Assembly (NCBI RefSeq): GCF_018283455.1
Contig: NZ_JAAMTH010000001.1
Location: forward strand, 95,001 to 159,000
Direction: 5' to 3'
DNA: 64,000 nt
Source of the DNA: Planococcus sp. MSAK28401
GTDB taxonomy: Bacteria; Bacillota; Bacilli; Bacillales_A; Planococcaceae
Every line of letters begins with the position of its first letter. Position 1 is the first letter of the stretch. The notes under the pieces are model-generated. The model was not told where the DNA came from, ran no database searches, and was given only the letters and a program-made list of their open reading frames with translations. Shown in pieces: positions 34,015 to 47,962 of the stretch. Both the position numbers and the translations under genes were made by a program.

Positions 34015-34043
34015 TTGACACCCTTTGGAATAGGCGATATGAT
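34015..34043 (+). promoter_or_regulatory. ilvE promoter
   Basis: TTGACA (34015-34020), exactly 17 bases, TATGAT (34038-34043), about 74 bases before the ilvE start. Probably also the main promoter for the downstream T-box and ilvB-leuD, since no clear separate promoter is seen after ilvE. Confidence 0.88.
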
Positions 34044-34117
34044 AGCAACAATTTAACAGAGCAAAGCATTTATAGCACTTATCCTCATAAAAAATTTCGG
34101 AGAAAGAAGTGGTCATC

Positions 34118-35020
34118 ATGACTGAACAAGTAATCTATATGAATGGTGAATTTGTAAAAAAAGAAGATGCCAAGGTTTCAGTATATGATCATGGCTTCCT
34201 TTATGGCGACGGAGTCTTCGAAGGCATTCGTTCATACAACGGAAATGTCTTTCGTTTAGAAGAACACCTGGAGCGCCTTTACGATTCGGCTAAATCAGTG
34301 ATGCTTGAAATTCCGCATACTTTCGAAGAAATGACGCAGCTGGTCGTGGAAACGCTCCGGCAGAACAAGTTGAAGGATGCCTATATCCGCTTAGTCGTCT
34401 CACGCGGTGTTGGAAATTTAGGGCTTGATCCATTCAGCTGTGCAAAGCCGAATGTCATCGTCATCGCAGAGCCGCTTTCTTTATTCCCGAAAGCCTTGTA
34501 CGACAGCGGCATTGAAATCGTCTCGGTCGCTTCAAGAAGAAGCCGCTCAGACGTCCTTAGCCCGAAAGTGAAATCACTTAACTATATGAACAACATCCTG
34601 GTGAAGATTGAAGCAAGTCTGGCAGGTGTTTCTGAAGCACTCATGCTGAATGATCAAGGCTATGTGGCTGAAGGATCGGCCGATAATATCTTCATTGTCC
34701 GCAAAAACAAATTGCTGACGCCTCCCGGTTATGTAGGGGCGCTTGAAGGAATTACGCGCAACGCCATCATGGAGGTCGCAGCTGAAAAAGGTTACCAAAT
34801 GGAAGAAGGCGTCTTTACTAGACACGATGTCTACGTCGCAGACGAAGTGTTCCTGACAGGGACGGCAGCAGAAGTCATCGCCGTCATCAAAGTGGATGGA
34901 CGCGTTATCGGCGACGGCAAGCCAGGGCCTGTCACCAATGATCTTCTCGAAGCATTCCGAGAGCTCGTGCAGCAAGACGGCGTTAAAGTGTATAACGAAG
35001 AACATCTAAACGTAGTATAA
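34118..35020 (+). CDS. ilvE: Branched-chain amino-acid aminotransferase
   Basis: 300 residues, fold type IV PLP aminotransferase ('SVYDHGFLYGDGVFEGIRSY' near residue 22; the PLP lysine is expected in 'SPKVKSLNYMNN' near 155). Catalyses the last step of Val, Leu and Ile synthesis from the 2-oxo acids. ATG 34118 is chosen because the family N terminus begins MTEQ-IYxNGEF; GTG 34109 is an alternative. A D-amino-acid aminotransferase is excluded with fair but not full certainty; the ilv-leu context supports IlvE. It stands upstream of the T-box, outside its control. Confidence 0.93.
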   Translation: MTEQVIYMNGEFVKKEDAKVSVYDHGFLYGDGVFEGIRSYNGNVFRLEEHLERLYDSAKSVMLEIPHTFEEMTQLVVETLRQNKLKDAYIRLVVSRGVGNLGLDPFSCAKPNVIVIAEPLSLFPKALYDSGIEIVSVASRRSRSDVLSPKVKSLNYMNNILVKIEASLAGVSEALMLNDQGYVAEGSADNIFIVRKNKLLTPPGYVGALEGITRNAIMEVAAEKGYQMEEGVFTRHDVYVADEVFLTGTAAEVIAVIKVDGRVIGDGKPGPVTNDLLEAFRELVQQDGVKVYNEEHLNVV

Positions 35021-35040
35021 ATTCATATGATCAATTCAAT

Positions 35041-35317
35041 GACGAGGTTAAAGCAAATGGAATACAGCATTCACAGAGAGCCGGGGCGGTGGAAGCCGGC
35101 AATGCTGCCAGATGCGACATCCCCTCTGAGTGGAATGCTGAACGGCTTCGGCCTTCTAGGTGTTCCCGGTGACTGCAAGCGACGGGTTATCGTTATCAGC
35201 GGATAAGCAATTATCCAAGAGGCTGCAAATCGCAGTGAAATAGGGTGGTACCATGAAGCTTTTTCATCCCTATGCAAAGAAGATGTCTTCTTTGTGTAGG
35301 GATGGAAAAGCTTTTTC
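35041..35317 (+). promoter_or_regulatory. T-box riboswitch controlling ilvB-leuD
   Basis: The T-box AGGGTGGTACCATG is at 35242-35255. A very long terminator follows: AGCTTTTTCATCCCTA (from 35257) pairs with TAGGGATGGAAAAGCT (to 35312), with CAAAGAAGA/TCTTCTTTG at the tip, then TTTT. Upstream, CAGCATT and AATGCTG form the distal Stem I helix around 35065-35107. The specifier is not resolved; ATC (Ile, 35119-35121) and CTC (Leu, 35124-35126) are both in the right neighbourhood. It fits control by a branched-chain aminoacyl-tRNA. Confidence 0.93.
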
Positions 35318-35359
35318 ATTTGCTACTTCCGAAGACTTAAGAAGAAGGAGGCGGAAAGA

Positions 35360-37089
35360 TTGGGAGTAAACGTAAAGGTCAGAGAAGAACTCAAACAAGG
35401 ATTATCCGGCAGCGGGGCAGACGTCTTAATTCAATCATTGAAACAGCAGGGTGTTGAGATCATTTTTGGCTACCCAGGAGGTGCGGTTCTGCCAATCTAC
35501 GATGCTTTGCATCGAAACCCGATCCGTCACATATTAGCGAGACACGAACAAGGCGCGATCCATGCAGCGGAAGGCTACGCCAGAGTTTCCGGAAAACCAG
35601 GAGTGGTCATCGCAACTTCCGGGCCGGGGGCGACGAACCTCGTCACCGGGATTGCGGATGCCATGCTCGATTCATTGCCACTCGTCATCTTCACAGGGCA
35701 AGTTGCTACATCGGTTATCGGAACCGATGCTTTCCAGGAAGCGGATATCGTCAGCATCACACAGCCGATCACGAAACATAATTACCAGGTGAAAAAAGCG
35801 GAAGACTTGCCGCGGATCATCAAGGAGGCATTCTTCATCGCTTCAACAGGGCGTCCGGGACCAGTCGTCGTCGATATCCCGAAAGACGTATCCACGATGC
35901 TGTTCGCCGGAAGTGAAGAACAAGCGGATGCAGATGTGTACTTGCCGGGCTATCAACCGACCATCTCGCCGAATTATCTGCAGATCCAAAAGGCAGTTCA
36001 ATTGCTGTCCAAAGCGAAAAAGCCGGTGATTCTCGCCGGTGCCGGCGTATTGGCAGCGAGAGCTTCCGAAGAGCTTCAAGCATTTGCGGAACATCATCAA
36101 ATCCCGATTGTGAACACCTTGCTTGGACTTGGAACAGTCGGCGGCGATCATGAATTGTTCCTCGGCATGGGAGGCATGCACGGAACGTATGCATCGAATA
36201 CGGCAATTTGCGAATGTGATGTCTTGCTGAATATCGGAGCCCGTTTTGACGACAGGCTCACCGGCAATTTGGCGTCATTTGCGCCGAATGCGGAAGTCAT
36301 CCATATCGATATCGATCCGGCAGAAATCGGGAAGAACGTCCCGACAGCAATCCCGATCGTGTCAGATGCTAAAGCGGCATTGGTCGAGCTATTGAAAAGC
36401 AATTTCGAAAGCCCAGACACAGAAGAATGGCGCGGCAAGCTCCATGCATACAAGGAAGCTTATCCGCTTCAGTATCACCAAAAAGAACGCGTGGGCATCA
36501 TGCCTCAACAAGCTGTCGAATTGATCCACCGTTTGACAGGCGGCGATGCGATCGTCACCACGGACGTCGGCCAACACCAAATGTGGACGGCTCAGTATTA
36601 CCGGTTTAATAACCCCCACAACTGGGTGACATCCGGCGGGCTTGGGACGATGGGCTTCGGCTTCCCGGCAGCGATCGGGGCGAAGTTTGCAAGACCGGAA
36701 GAAACGGTCGTGGCTGTCGTTGGCGATGCCGGTTTCCAAATGACTTTGCAGGAATTGTCGCTATTGCAGGAATACCGGTTGCCGGTAAAAATCGTCATCC
36801 TGAACAACCAGAGCCTTGGGATGGTTCGCCAGTGGCAAGAAACCTTCTACGAGGAACGCTATTCCCAATCGATGATGCCGGTGCAGCCGGATTTCGTGAA
36901 ACTGGCGGCCGCTTATGACCTTGACGGTTATAAGGTCGAAACGATGGAAGAAGCGGAAGAAGTATTCAAAAAAGCGTTTGAATCAGATGGCCCAGCGCTC
37001 ATCGATTGCCGGGTAATCCAACTCGAATGTGTGTACCCGATGGTGGCGCCAGGCAAAGGGCTCAACGAAATGATCGGGGTGAAAGGCGA

Positions 37090-37093
<4 letters not shown>
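35360..37093 (+). CDS. ilvB: Acetolactate synthase, large (catalytic) subunit
   Basis: 577 residues. ThDP enzyme forming acetolactate or acetohydroxybutyrate. N-terminal ThDP domain with the catalytic Glu in '[17 protein letters not shown]' near residue 60; C-terminal ThDP-binding '[15 protein letters not shown]' to '[12 protein letters not shown]' near 455-495. TTG start with AAGGAGG 8 bases upstream. First gene after the T-box; the stop overlaps ilvH. Confidence 0.97.
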
Positions 37094-40193
<3,100 letters not shown>

Positions 40194-40221
40194 TCAGCAA
40201 ACCCACAGAGGAGGAATTACT

Positions 40222-41322
40222 ATGGAAAAGACAATCGCAGTATTGCCAGGAGACGGCATCGGACCAGAAGTAACAGAGGCGGCAGTGAAGGTGCTGAAAT
40301 CCATTGCGATGCGCTATGGGCACACATTCCATTGGAAATTCGCGGCAATCGGGGGAGCGGCGGTCGATGAATCCGGCAGCCCGCTGCCAAAAGAAACCAT
40401 TGCTGCGTGTGAAGCAAGTGATGCCATCCTCCTCGGTGCGGTAGGCGGCCCGAAATGGGACAACAACCCGGCAGAACAGCGCCCGGAAAAAGGGCTTTTG
40501 AATATCCGCAAACACTTCGATTTGTTTGCCAACGTCCGCCCAGTCAAAGCGGTGCCGGCACTTCTCGGATCTTCCCCGTTAAAAGAAGAAATCGCGCGTG
40601 AAGTGGACATGGTCATCGTCCGCGAATTGACCGGCGGCTTGTATTTCGGTGAACCGAAACGCCACAATGAAAAATCCGCGGTCGATACACTTGTCTACAC
40701 CCGGGCGGAAATCGAACGTATCGTCGACCAGGCATTCGAAATGGCCCGTTCGCGCCGCGGCAAATTGGCTTCAGTCGACAAAGCGAACGTCTTGGAATCC
40801 AGCAAGCTTTGGAGAAAAGTCGTTGAAGAACGCAAGGCGGGTTATCCGGACGTGGAAGTTGAACATATGCTGGTCGATTCAGCTGCCATGAAATTGATCA
40901 CCAACCCACGGGCGTTCGATGTCTTGGTGACGGAGAACATGTTCGGCGATATCTTGAGCGACGAAGCATCAGTCATCACCGGTTCGCTCGGCATGCTGCC
41001 GTCCGCGAGCATCCGTTCAGACGGCTTCGGTTTGTATGAACCAGTACACGGCTCGGCACCGGACATCGCGGGGCAAAACAAAGCAAACCCATCTGCTGCG
41101 ATGTTGTCGGCGGCTATGATGCTGCGCCAATCGTTCGGCATGGATTCAGAAGCATCGTCGATTGAAGATGCGGTTATGAGTGTCCTTGAAGATGGCTATT
41201 GCACAGGCGATTTGTCGGCTTGCGGCAATAAAGTCATCTCAACGGAACGCTTCGTGGAAAAAGTCATCGAAGAATTGGAACGGGAATTCGTGTCGGAACA
41301 CATCATGTTTTCCTACGTGTAA
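40222..41322 (+). CDS. leuB: 3-isopropylmalate dehydrogenase
   Basis: 366 residues. NAD-dependent oxidative decarboxylase: '[10 protein letters not shown]' at residues 8-17, '[11 protein letters not shown]' near 72, '[14 protein letters not shown]' near 272. AGGAGG before ATG. The third leucine-specific step. Confidence 0.97.
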   Translation: MEKTIAVLPGDGIGPEVTEAAVKVLKSIAMRYGHTFHWKFAAIGGAAVDESGSPLPKETIAACEASDAILLGAVGGPKWDNNPAEQRPEKGLLNIRKHFDLFANVRPVKAVPALLGSSPLKEEIAREVDMVIVRELTGGLYFGEPKRHNEKSAVDTLVYTRAEIERIVDQAFEMARSRRGKLASVDKANVLESSKLWRKVVEERKAGYPDVEVEHMLVDSAAMKLITNPRAFDVLVTENMFGDILSDEASVITGSLGMLPSASIRSDGFGLYEPVHGSAPDIAGQNKANPSAAMLSAAMMLRQSFGMDSEASSIEDAVMSVLEDGYCTGDLSACGNKVISTERFVEKVIEELEREFVSEHIMFSYV

Positions 41323-41341
41323 ATGGAAGGGGCACTCTGCT

Positions 41342-42760
41342 ATGGCAAAAACGATTATTGAAAAAATCTGGGAACAGCATATTGTATTCGAAGAGCCGGG
41401 AAAACCCGACCTGTTGTATATCGACCTTCATCTCCTGCATGAAGTTACCTCCCCTCAGGCGTTTGAAGGCTTGCGCCTGAACGGCCGGAAAGTGCGGCGT
41501 CCGGATTTGTGCTTTGCGACGATGGACCATAACGTGCCGACGCGCAACCGCTCCGTCATCAAGGACCCGATTTCCCGCAAGCAAATCAAGACGCTTCAGG
41601 AAAACTGTGATGAGTTCGGGGTGCCGCTTGCTGGGATCAATCATCCCGACCAAGGCATCGTCCACGTCATCGGGCCGGAACTCGGCCTCACACAACCCGG
41701 CAAGACGATTGTCTGCGGCGATAGCCATACGTCCACGCACGGCGCGTTCGGCGCGTTGGCATTCGGCATCGGGACAAGTGAAGTAGAGCATGTGTTGTCA
41801 ACGCAGACGCTTTGGCAGTCGAAGCCGAAAACGATGGAAATCCGCATCGACGGAGAGCTTGGCTTCGGTGTTTCCGCAAAAGACGTCATTCTTGCGATCA
41901 TCTCGAAGTACGGCGTCGATATGGGGACAGGGCATATCATTGAATACACCGGGGAAGCGATCCGCAATTTATCGATGGAAGAACGCATGACGATCTGCAA
42001 TATGTCCATCGAAGCGGGCGCACGCGCCGGGCTGGTCAGTCCAGACGAAACGACGGTCGAATATTTGCGCGGCAGAAGAAATGTCCCGGAAGGCGAAGCG
42101 TTTGAACAAGAAGCTGGGCGCTGGCTGGCACTGGCGACAGATGAAGGCGCAAGCTATGACGTGTCGCATACCATCCATGCGAACGACATCTCGCCGTTTG
42201 TCACATGGGGCACCAACCCATCGATGGGTTCAGGCATTGCTGAACACGTGCCGACAGCAGCGGATTACGACAAGCAGGAAGACCGGGACGCTTTGCGCCA
42301 AGCGCTTGCTTATATGCAATTGGAAGAAGGCGCACCGTTATCATCCATCGCCATCCAGCACGTCTTTATCGGCTCTTGCACGAATGCCCGCCTCAGTGAT
42401 TTGCGGGCAGCAAGTGAGATCGTCAAAGGCAGAACGGTACATCCGTCGGTCACGGCGATTGTCGTTCCGGGCTCAGAAACCGTCAAGCGCGCAGCTGAAG
42501 CAGAAGGACTTGACCAAGTGTTCTTGCAAGCAGGCTTTGAATGGCGCGAGACAGGCTGCAGCATGTGCCTGGCAATGAATGAGGATGCTGTACCGTCAGG
42601 CGAGCGCTGTGCTTCTACATCGAACCGCAATTTTGAAGGGCGCCAAGGCGCAGGGTCCATGACGCATTTGGTCTCCCCCGTAATGGCGGCAGCTGCTGCG
42701 ATTGAAGGGCATTTGACGGATGTCCGCAATTATATGAAAGAACCTGTGCCCTCGGCATAA
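41342..42760 (+). CDS. leuC: 3-isopropylmalate dehydratase, large subunit
   Basis: 472 residues, same as B. subtilis. Aconitase family; the [4Fe-4S] cysteines are in '[11 protein letters not shown]' (about 346) and 'GCSMCLAMN' (about 406 and 409). '[19 protein letters not shown]' near 130 is the conserved catalytic region. ATG 41342 has GGAAGGGG upstream; earlier in-frame codons lie inside leuB. Works as a heterodimer with LeuD. Confidence 0.97.
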   Translation: MAKTIIEKIWEQHIVFEEPGKPDLLYIDLHLLHEVTSPQAFEGLRLNGRKVRRPDLCFATMDHNVPTRNRSVIKDPISRKQIKTLQENCDEFGVPLAGINHPDQGIVHVIGPELGLTQPGKTIVCGDSHTSTHGAFGALAFGIGTSEVEHVLSTQTLWQSKPKTMEIRIDGELGFGVSAKDVILAIISKYGVDMGTGHIIEYTGEAIRNLSMEERMTICNMSIEAGARAGLVSPDETTVEYLRGRRNVPEGEAFEQEAGRWLALATDEGASYDVSHTIHANDISPFVTWGTNPSMGSGIAEHVPTAADYDKQEDRDALRQALAYMQLEEGAPLSSIAIQHVFIGSCTNARLSDLRAASEIVKGRTVHPSVTAIVVPGSETVKRAAEAEGLDQVFLQAGFEWRETGCSMCLAMNEDAVPSGERCASTSNRNFEGRQGAGSMTHLVSPVMAAAAAIEGHLTDVRNYMKEPVPSA

Positions 42761-42778
42761 CGGAAGGAGGAACTGAAT

Positions 42779-43372
42779 TTGAAACCCATCAACGAAATTT
42801 CGAGCGTCTTGACGCCGCTTGACCGCAAAAACGTCGATACCGACCAAATCATTTCAAAGGAATTCCTCAAGCGCATCGAGCGCACAGGGTTCGGGAAATA
42901 TTTGTTCTATCATTGGCGTTTTCATTCAGACGGCACACCCAATCAAGAATTTGTCTTGAACGACCCGCGCTTTCAAAACTCCGAGATCCTTGTGGCGCAG
43001 GAAAACTTCGGCTGCGGCTCGTCCCGTGAACACGCGCCGTGGGCCATCCTGGACTACGGATTCCGTGTCGTCATTTCGCCGAGTTATGCGGATATCTTCT
43101 ATAATAACTGTGTGAAGAACGGCATCCTGCCGATCCGCCTTGAAGAAGCGGAAGTGGCCGCCCTGCTGGAAAAAGGCAAACAGGCGCCGTACCGTCTTGA
43201 TGTCGACTTGAAACACCAAACAGTGACGGCAGAAGATGGTGCCAGCTATTCTTTCGACATCGATCCGTACTGGAAAGAAATGCTGTTGAACGGCTGGGAT
43301 GAGATCGCCTTGACGATTCAATACGATTCCTATATCCAGGCATACGAAGAAAAAATGCAGCAAGCCCAATAA
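42779..43372 (+). CDS. leuD: 3-isopropylmalate dehydratase, small subunit
   Basis: 197 residues. Swivelling aconitase domain with 'DTDQIISKEFLKRIERTGFG' near 20 and 'NFGCGSSREHAPWAI' near 78. TTG start with GGAAGGAGG 8 bases upstream. Last gene of the T-box operon; a terminator follows at once. Confidence 0.96.
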   Translation: MKPINEISSVLTPLDRKNVDTDQIISKEFLKRIERTGFGKYLFYHWRFHSDGTPNQEFVLNDPRFQNSEILVAQENFGCGSSREHAPWAILDYGFRVVISPSYADIFYNNCVKNGILPIRLEEAEVAALLEKGKQAPYRLDVDLKHQTVTAEDGASYSFDIDPYWKEMLLNGWDEIALTIQYDSYIQAYEEKMQQAQ

Positions 43373-43379
43373 AGCACCG

Positions 43380-43413
43380 CCGCTCTTTGCCCTTGGGCAG
43401 GGAGCGGTTTTTT
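43380..43413 (+). terminator. Intrinsic terminator after leuD
   Basis: CCGCTC (43380-43385) / GAGCGG (43402-43407) with an inner TGCC/GGCA stem, then TTTTTT. It ends the ilv-leu operon. Confidence 0.92.
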
Positions 43414-43441
43414 GATGCCTTTCAAGAGCGGTTTTGCTGTG

Positions 43442-43470
43442 TTGACATCATTGTAGAGATTTGTTACTTT
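43442..43470 (+). promoter_or_regulatory. Promoter of the antiporter-family gene
   Basis: TTGACA (43442-43447), a 17-base spacer and TACTTT (43465-43470) with an extended TG at 43462-43463. The transporter is therefore probably a separate transcription unit from leuD. Confidence 0.65.
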
Positions 43471-43515
43471 AGTAAAGGACTTTAACGCTTTAGCAAACTA
43501 AAGGAGAAATGAACA

Positions 43516-44844
43516 ATGAATGCAGTTATTATCGCCGTTTTAGTGATGCTCATATTGAGCTTGCTTCGTGTCAACGTCGTCTTTGCCTTATTGATCGGCG
43601 CACTCGCCGGTGGGCTTAGCGGGGGGCTCAGCTTCACTGAAACTTTGACTTCCTATACAGACGGTCTCGGTGCGGGGGCGACCATCGCATTGAGCTACGC
43701 CATGCTCGGCGGATTCGCCGTCGCCATTTCGCGCACCGGTATACCGGAATTGCTCGTTGCGGGCGTGTTGAAACTGGTTAATAAAGAAGGGGAGGCGACG
43801 CGTGAGAACTTGGCGAAAGCGCTCATTATCTTTGCGCTGTTTGCAATGGCCATTTTCTCGCAAAACCTGATTCCGATCCACATAGCTTTCATTCCGCTAC
43901 TTGTGCCGCCGATTCTGCACATCTTGAATGAATTGCGCATCGATCGCCGGCTCATCGCCTCGGTGCTGACCTTCGGGCTGACGGCGCCGTATATTTTATT
44001 GCCGTACGGCTTCGGATTGATCTTCCATGAGATTCTCGCCACGCAAATGGAACTGGCGGGCATGCCGATCGATATGGCGGATATCCCGAAAGCGATGGCG
44101 CTGCCGGTCGCAGGCCTATTCCTCGGCTTAGTAGTCGCAGTTTTCATTTCTTACCGCAAGCCACGTGATTACCGTGAAGTAAGAGCGGCTAGTACTATAG
44201 AAGAAACTCCAAAACGAACCGCTTCTGTCAAAGACATCATCGTGACCGTGATCGCTTTAATTGCAGCGCTCTTCGCGCAGATCCAAAGCGACTCAATGAT
44301 CATCGGGGCGCTCGCCGGGATTCTCATCCTCTACGTCTTTGGGGCAATGAAATGGAAAGAAGCGGACGATGTTCTGACGGCGGGTATGCGCATGATGGCA
44401 TTCATCGGTTTTGTCATGATCTCAGCTAACGGATTCGCTTCGGTCATCCAAGCGACTGGGGCCATCGACTCGCTCGTTGAAAATGCCGCGAGCATCTTCG
44501 GCGACAACAAAGGCCTAGCGGCATTCGCCATGTTGATCGTCGGATTGTTCGTCACGATGGGTATCGGTTCCTCGTTCTCGACGATTCCGATCATTGCCGC
44601 GATATTTGTTCCGCTCAGTGTCGAGTTCGGTTTCTCGACGATGGCGATCATCGCATTGATCGGGACAGCCGGCGCACTTGGCGATGCCGGGTCGCCAGCT
44701 TCTGACTCAACGCTTGGGCCGACCGCTGGCTTGAACGTCGACGGCCAGCATAATCACATCTGGGATACGGTCGTCCCAACGTTCATCCATTATAATATTC
44801 CGCTCGTTTTATTCGGCTGGATTGCCGTCATGTTTTTAGGATGA
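43516..44844 (+). CDS. Na+/H+ antiporter-family membrane transporter (YuiF-like)
   Basis: 442 residues with about ten hydrophobic helices. It has the N-terminal half of the Na_H_antiport family ('MNAVIIAVLVMLILSLL...') and the NhaC-type C-terminal motif 'GDAGSPASDSTLG' near residue 394. The closest remembered relative is B. subtilis YuiF, whose substrate is uncertain (Na+/H+ exchange or an amino acid). Position next to leuD suggests, but does not show, a link to branched-chain amino acids; its own promoter and upstream terminator weaken that. AAAGGAG before ATG. The downstream hairpin at 44921 likely terminates it. Confidence 0.85.
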   Translation: MNAVIIAVLVMLILSLLRVNVVFALLIGALAGGLSGGLSFTETLTSYTDGLGAGATIALSYAMLGGFAVAISRTGIPELLVAGVLKLVNKEGEATRENLAKALIIFALFAMAIFSQNLIPIHIAFIPLLVPPILHILNELRIDRRLIASVLTFGLTAPYILLPYGFGLIFHEILATQMELAGMPIDMADIPKAMALPVAGLFLGLVVAVFISYRKPRDYREVRAASTIEETPKRTASVKDIIVTVIALIAALFAQIQSDSMIIGALAGILILYVFGAMKWKEADDVLTAGMRMMAFIGFVMISANGFASVIQATGAIDSLVENAASIFGDNKGLAAFAMLIVGLFVTMGIGSSFSTIPIIAAIFVPLSVEFGFSTMAIIALIGTAGALGDAGSPASDSTLGPTAGLNVDGQHNHIWDTVVPTFIHYNIPLVLFGWIAVMFLG

Positions 44845-44875
44845 GTCCGAAAGATTTCGACTATTATCGTATCGG

Positions 44876-44903
44876 TTGAAACTGAAAAGAATCCTGCTAT
44901 ACT
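44876..44903 (+). promoter_or_regulatory. Strong extended -10 promoter facing the S10 leader
   Basis: TTGAAA (44876-44881), a 16-base spacer and TATACT (44898-44903), preceded by TG at 44895-44896 (extended -10). Transcripts would begin near 44910 and meet a terminator hairpin about 12 bases later. Confidence 0.7.
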
Positions 44904-44908
44904 AGTAA

Positions 44909-45409
<501 letters not shown>

Positions 45410-45458
45410 TTGGTAAACGACAATAAAAAACATAAAATTTTGCAGGAGGTGTGACGAC

Positions 45459-46088
45459 ATGACCAAAGGAATCTTAGGTAGAAAAATCGGTATGACGCAA
45501 GTTTTTGCTGAGAACGGTGATTTGATCCCTGTAACTGTAATCGAAGCTGCTCCAAACGTAGTGCTTCAGAAAAAAACAGTTGAAGTGGATGGCTACGAAT
45601 CGGTACAACTTGGTTTTGATGACAAACGCGAGAAGCTTTCGAACAAACCAGAGAAAGGCCACGTAGCAAAAGCAAACACTGCTCCTAAGCGCTTCATTCG
45701 CGAACTTCGCAATGTAAACTTAGCTGATTACGAGATTGGTCAGGAAGTCAAAGTAGATGTATTCGCAGAAGGCGATGTAGTAGATGTAACAGGAACTACG
45801 AAAGGTAAAGGTTTCCAAGGTGTTATTAAACGCCACGGACAATCACGCGGACCGATGACTCACGGTTCACGCTACCACCGTCGTCCTGGTTCAATGGGGC
45901 CTGTTGCTCCGAACCGCGTATTCAAACAGAAGAAATTGCCTGGTCAAATGGGCGGCAACACGGTCACTATCCAAAACCTTCACATCGTGAAAGTGGATGC
46001 TGAGCGCAACTTGCTTCTTATTAAAGGGAATGTTCCTGGCGCACGTAAATCATTAATCCGTGTTAAGTCGGCTATCAAAGCCAACTAA
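45459..46088 (+). CDS. rplC: 50S ribosomal protein L3
   Basis: 209 residues, same length as in B. subtilis. '[18 protein letters not shown]' at the N terminus and the long loop '[28 protein letters not shown]' region (about 131-168) that reaches the peptidyl-transferase centre. AGGAGGTGTG before ATG. Confidence 0.98.
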   Translation: MTKGILGRKIGMTQVFAENGDLIPVTVIEAAPNVVLQKKTVEVDGYESVQLGFDDKREKLSNKPEKGHVAKANTAPKRFIRELRNVNLADYEIGQEVKVDVFAEGDVVDVTGTTKGKGFQGVIKRHGQSRGPMTHGSRYHRRPGSMGPVAPNRVFKQKKLPGQMGGNTVTIQNLHIVKVDAERNLLLIKGNVPGARKSLIRVKSAIKAN

Positions 46089-46116
46089 TCACATTTAAGG
46101 GAAGGAGGAAACAAGA

Positions 46117-46740
46117 ATGCCTAAAGTAGCTTTACTAAACCAAACTGGTTCACAAGTTGGCGATATCGAATTGAACGATCTTGTCTTCGGCATTGAACCA
46201 AATGAATCTGTACTTTTTGATGCAGTCGTTGCACAACGTGCTTCATTGCGCCAAGGTAACCATAAAGTTAAAAACCGTTCTGAAGTAGCCGGTGGCGGAA
46301 GAAAGCCATGGAAGCAAAAAGGAACTGGACGTGCTCGTCAAGGTTCGATCCGTTCACCACAATGGCGCGGAGGCGGAGTCGTATTCGGCCCGACACCACG
46401 CAGCTACAGCTACAAACTTCCGAAAAAAGTCCGTCGCTTGGCTCTTCGTTCTGCATTGTCTTCGGCTCTAGCAAACGAAAACCTGATGGTACTTGAAGGA
46501 TTGGCTTTCGACGCACCGAAAACAAAGGAATTCACGAAACTCGTGACTGACTTGTCTGTCGGCAAGAAAGCATTATTCGTAACAGCTGACCTTGATGAAA
46601 ACGTGGCACTATCTGCACGCAACATCAAAGGCATGACAGTTGTACCGGCAAACGGTATCAACGTATTGGACTTGCTTGGCCATGACAAAGTTGTCATGAC
46701 TAAAGGAGCCGTAGAGAAAATCGAGGAGGTGCTAGGTTAA
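46117..46740 (+). CDS. rplD: 50S ribosomal protein L4
   Basis: 207 residues, same length as B. subtilis. The extended exit-tunnel loop ('[19 protein letters not shown]' to 'RGGGVVFGP', about 50-90) is intact; macrolide-resistance changes in this loop are not evident. The stop codon shares its last A with the rplW ATG. Confidence 0.98.
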   Translation: MPKVALLNQTGSQVGDIELNDLVFGIEPNESVLFDAVVAQRASLRQGNHKVKNRSEVAGGGRKPWKQKGTGRARQGSIRSPQWRGGGVVFGPTPRSYSYKLPKKVRRLALRSALSSALANENLMVLEGLAFDAPKTKEFTKLVTDLSVGKKALFVTADLDENVALSARNIKGMTVVPANGINVLDLLGHDKVVMTKGAVEKIEEVLG

Positions 46741-47024
46741 TGGAAGCACGTGACATTCTAAAGCGTCCAGTCATTACCGAGCGTTCTTCTGAGGTAATGG
46801 CGGAGAAGAAGTACACTTTTGAAGTGGACGTTCGCGCTAACAAAACTCAAGTTAAACATGCAGTTCAAGAAGTCTTCGGCGTTCAAGTTGAGAAAGTCAA
46901 CATCATGAACTACAAAGGCAAATTCAAACGCATGGGCAAACACGCAGGCTACACGAACAAACGCCGCAAAGCGATCGTGAAATTGACTGCTGATTCAAAA
47001 GACATCGAACTATTCGAAATGTAA
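46740..47024 (+). CDS. rplW: 50S ribosomal protein L23
   Basis: 94 residues. Exit-site protein contacting trigger factor and SRP. '[21 protein letters not shown]' near the N terminus. Its ATG overlaps the rplD stop by one base, with AGGAGGTG inside rplD. Confidence 0.97.
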   Translation: MEARDILKRPVITERSSEVMAEKKYTFEVDVRANKTQVKHAVQEVFGVQVEKVNIMNYKGKFKRMGKHAGYTNKRRKAIVKLTADSKDIELFEM

Positions 47025-47071
47025 TTGTATAAGTTCTGAACAAGAACTAATCAAAGAAGGAGGGAAACAAC

Positions 47072-47902
47072 GTGGGGATTAGAAAATACAAACCTACCAC
47101 TAACGGTCGTCGTAATATGACTAGTTCAGATTTCGCTGAAATCACAACGAACAAGCCAGAAAAGTCGCTTTTGCAACCAACGAAGCGTAAAGGCGGCCGT
47201 AATAACCAAGGTAAAATCACTGTACGCCACCACGGGGGCGGACATAAGCGCCAATACCGCGTGATCGATTTCAAACGTAACAAAGATGGCATTCCAGGTC
47301 GCGTTGCTACGATCGAATACGATCCGAACCGTTCTGCAAACATCGCACTTATCCATTACGCTGACGGAGAAAAACGTTACATCCTTGCACCTAAAGGTGT
47401 TCAGGTTGATACGCAAATCATGTCAGGACCAGAAGCAGACATCAAAGCAGGTAATGCTTTGCCGTTGCTTAACATCCCAATGGGTTCTACTATCCACAAC
47501 ATCGAGTTGAAACCAGGCGGAGGCGGCCAATTGGTACGTTCTGCAGGAGCTTCAGCACAGGTGCTTGGTAAAGAAGGAAAATACGTAACAGTCCGCTTGC
47601 AATCAGGCGAAGTTCGCATGATTCTTGCTACTTGCCGCGCGACAATCGGCGCTGTCGGAAACGAACAGCACGAATTGATCAACATCGGTAAAGCTGGACG
47701 TAACCGTTGGAAAGGCAACCGCCCAACAGTCCGCGGATCTGTCATGAACCCGAACGATCACCCACACGGTGGTGGTGAAGGACGTTCGCCAATCGGACGT
47801 AAATCTCCAATGTCTCCATGGGGCAAACCAACTCTTGGATACAAAACACGTAAGAAAACGAACCAATCCGATAAATTCATCGTACGTCGCCGCAAAAAAT
47901 AA
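47072..47902 (+). CDS. rplB: 50S ribosomal protein L2
   Basis: 276 residues. The conserved C-terminal '[16 protein letters not shown]' near residue 223 includes the histidine close to the peptidyl-transferase centre. GTG start at 47072 with AAGGAGGG upstream. Confidence 0.98.
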   Translation: MGIRKYKPTTNGRRNMTSSDFAEITTNKPEKSLLQPTKRKGGRNNQGKITVRHHGGGHKRQYRVIDFKRNKDGIPGRVATIEYDPNRSANIALIHYADGEKRYILAPKGVQVDTQIMSGPEADIKAGNALPLLNIPMGSTIHNIELKPGGGGQLVRSAGASAQVLGKEGKYVTVRLQSGEVRMILATCRATIGAVGNEQHELINIGKAGRNRWKGNRPTVRGSVMNPNDHPHGGGEGRSPIGRKSPMSPWGKPTLGYKTRKKTNQSDKFIVRRRKK

Positions 47903-47962
47903 TTTGATTTCGCTGCGGTTCGTCGAAAGAACCGTGGTGCAATCACGAAGGGAGGATCCCAA

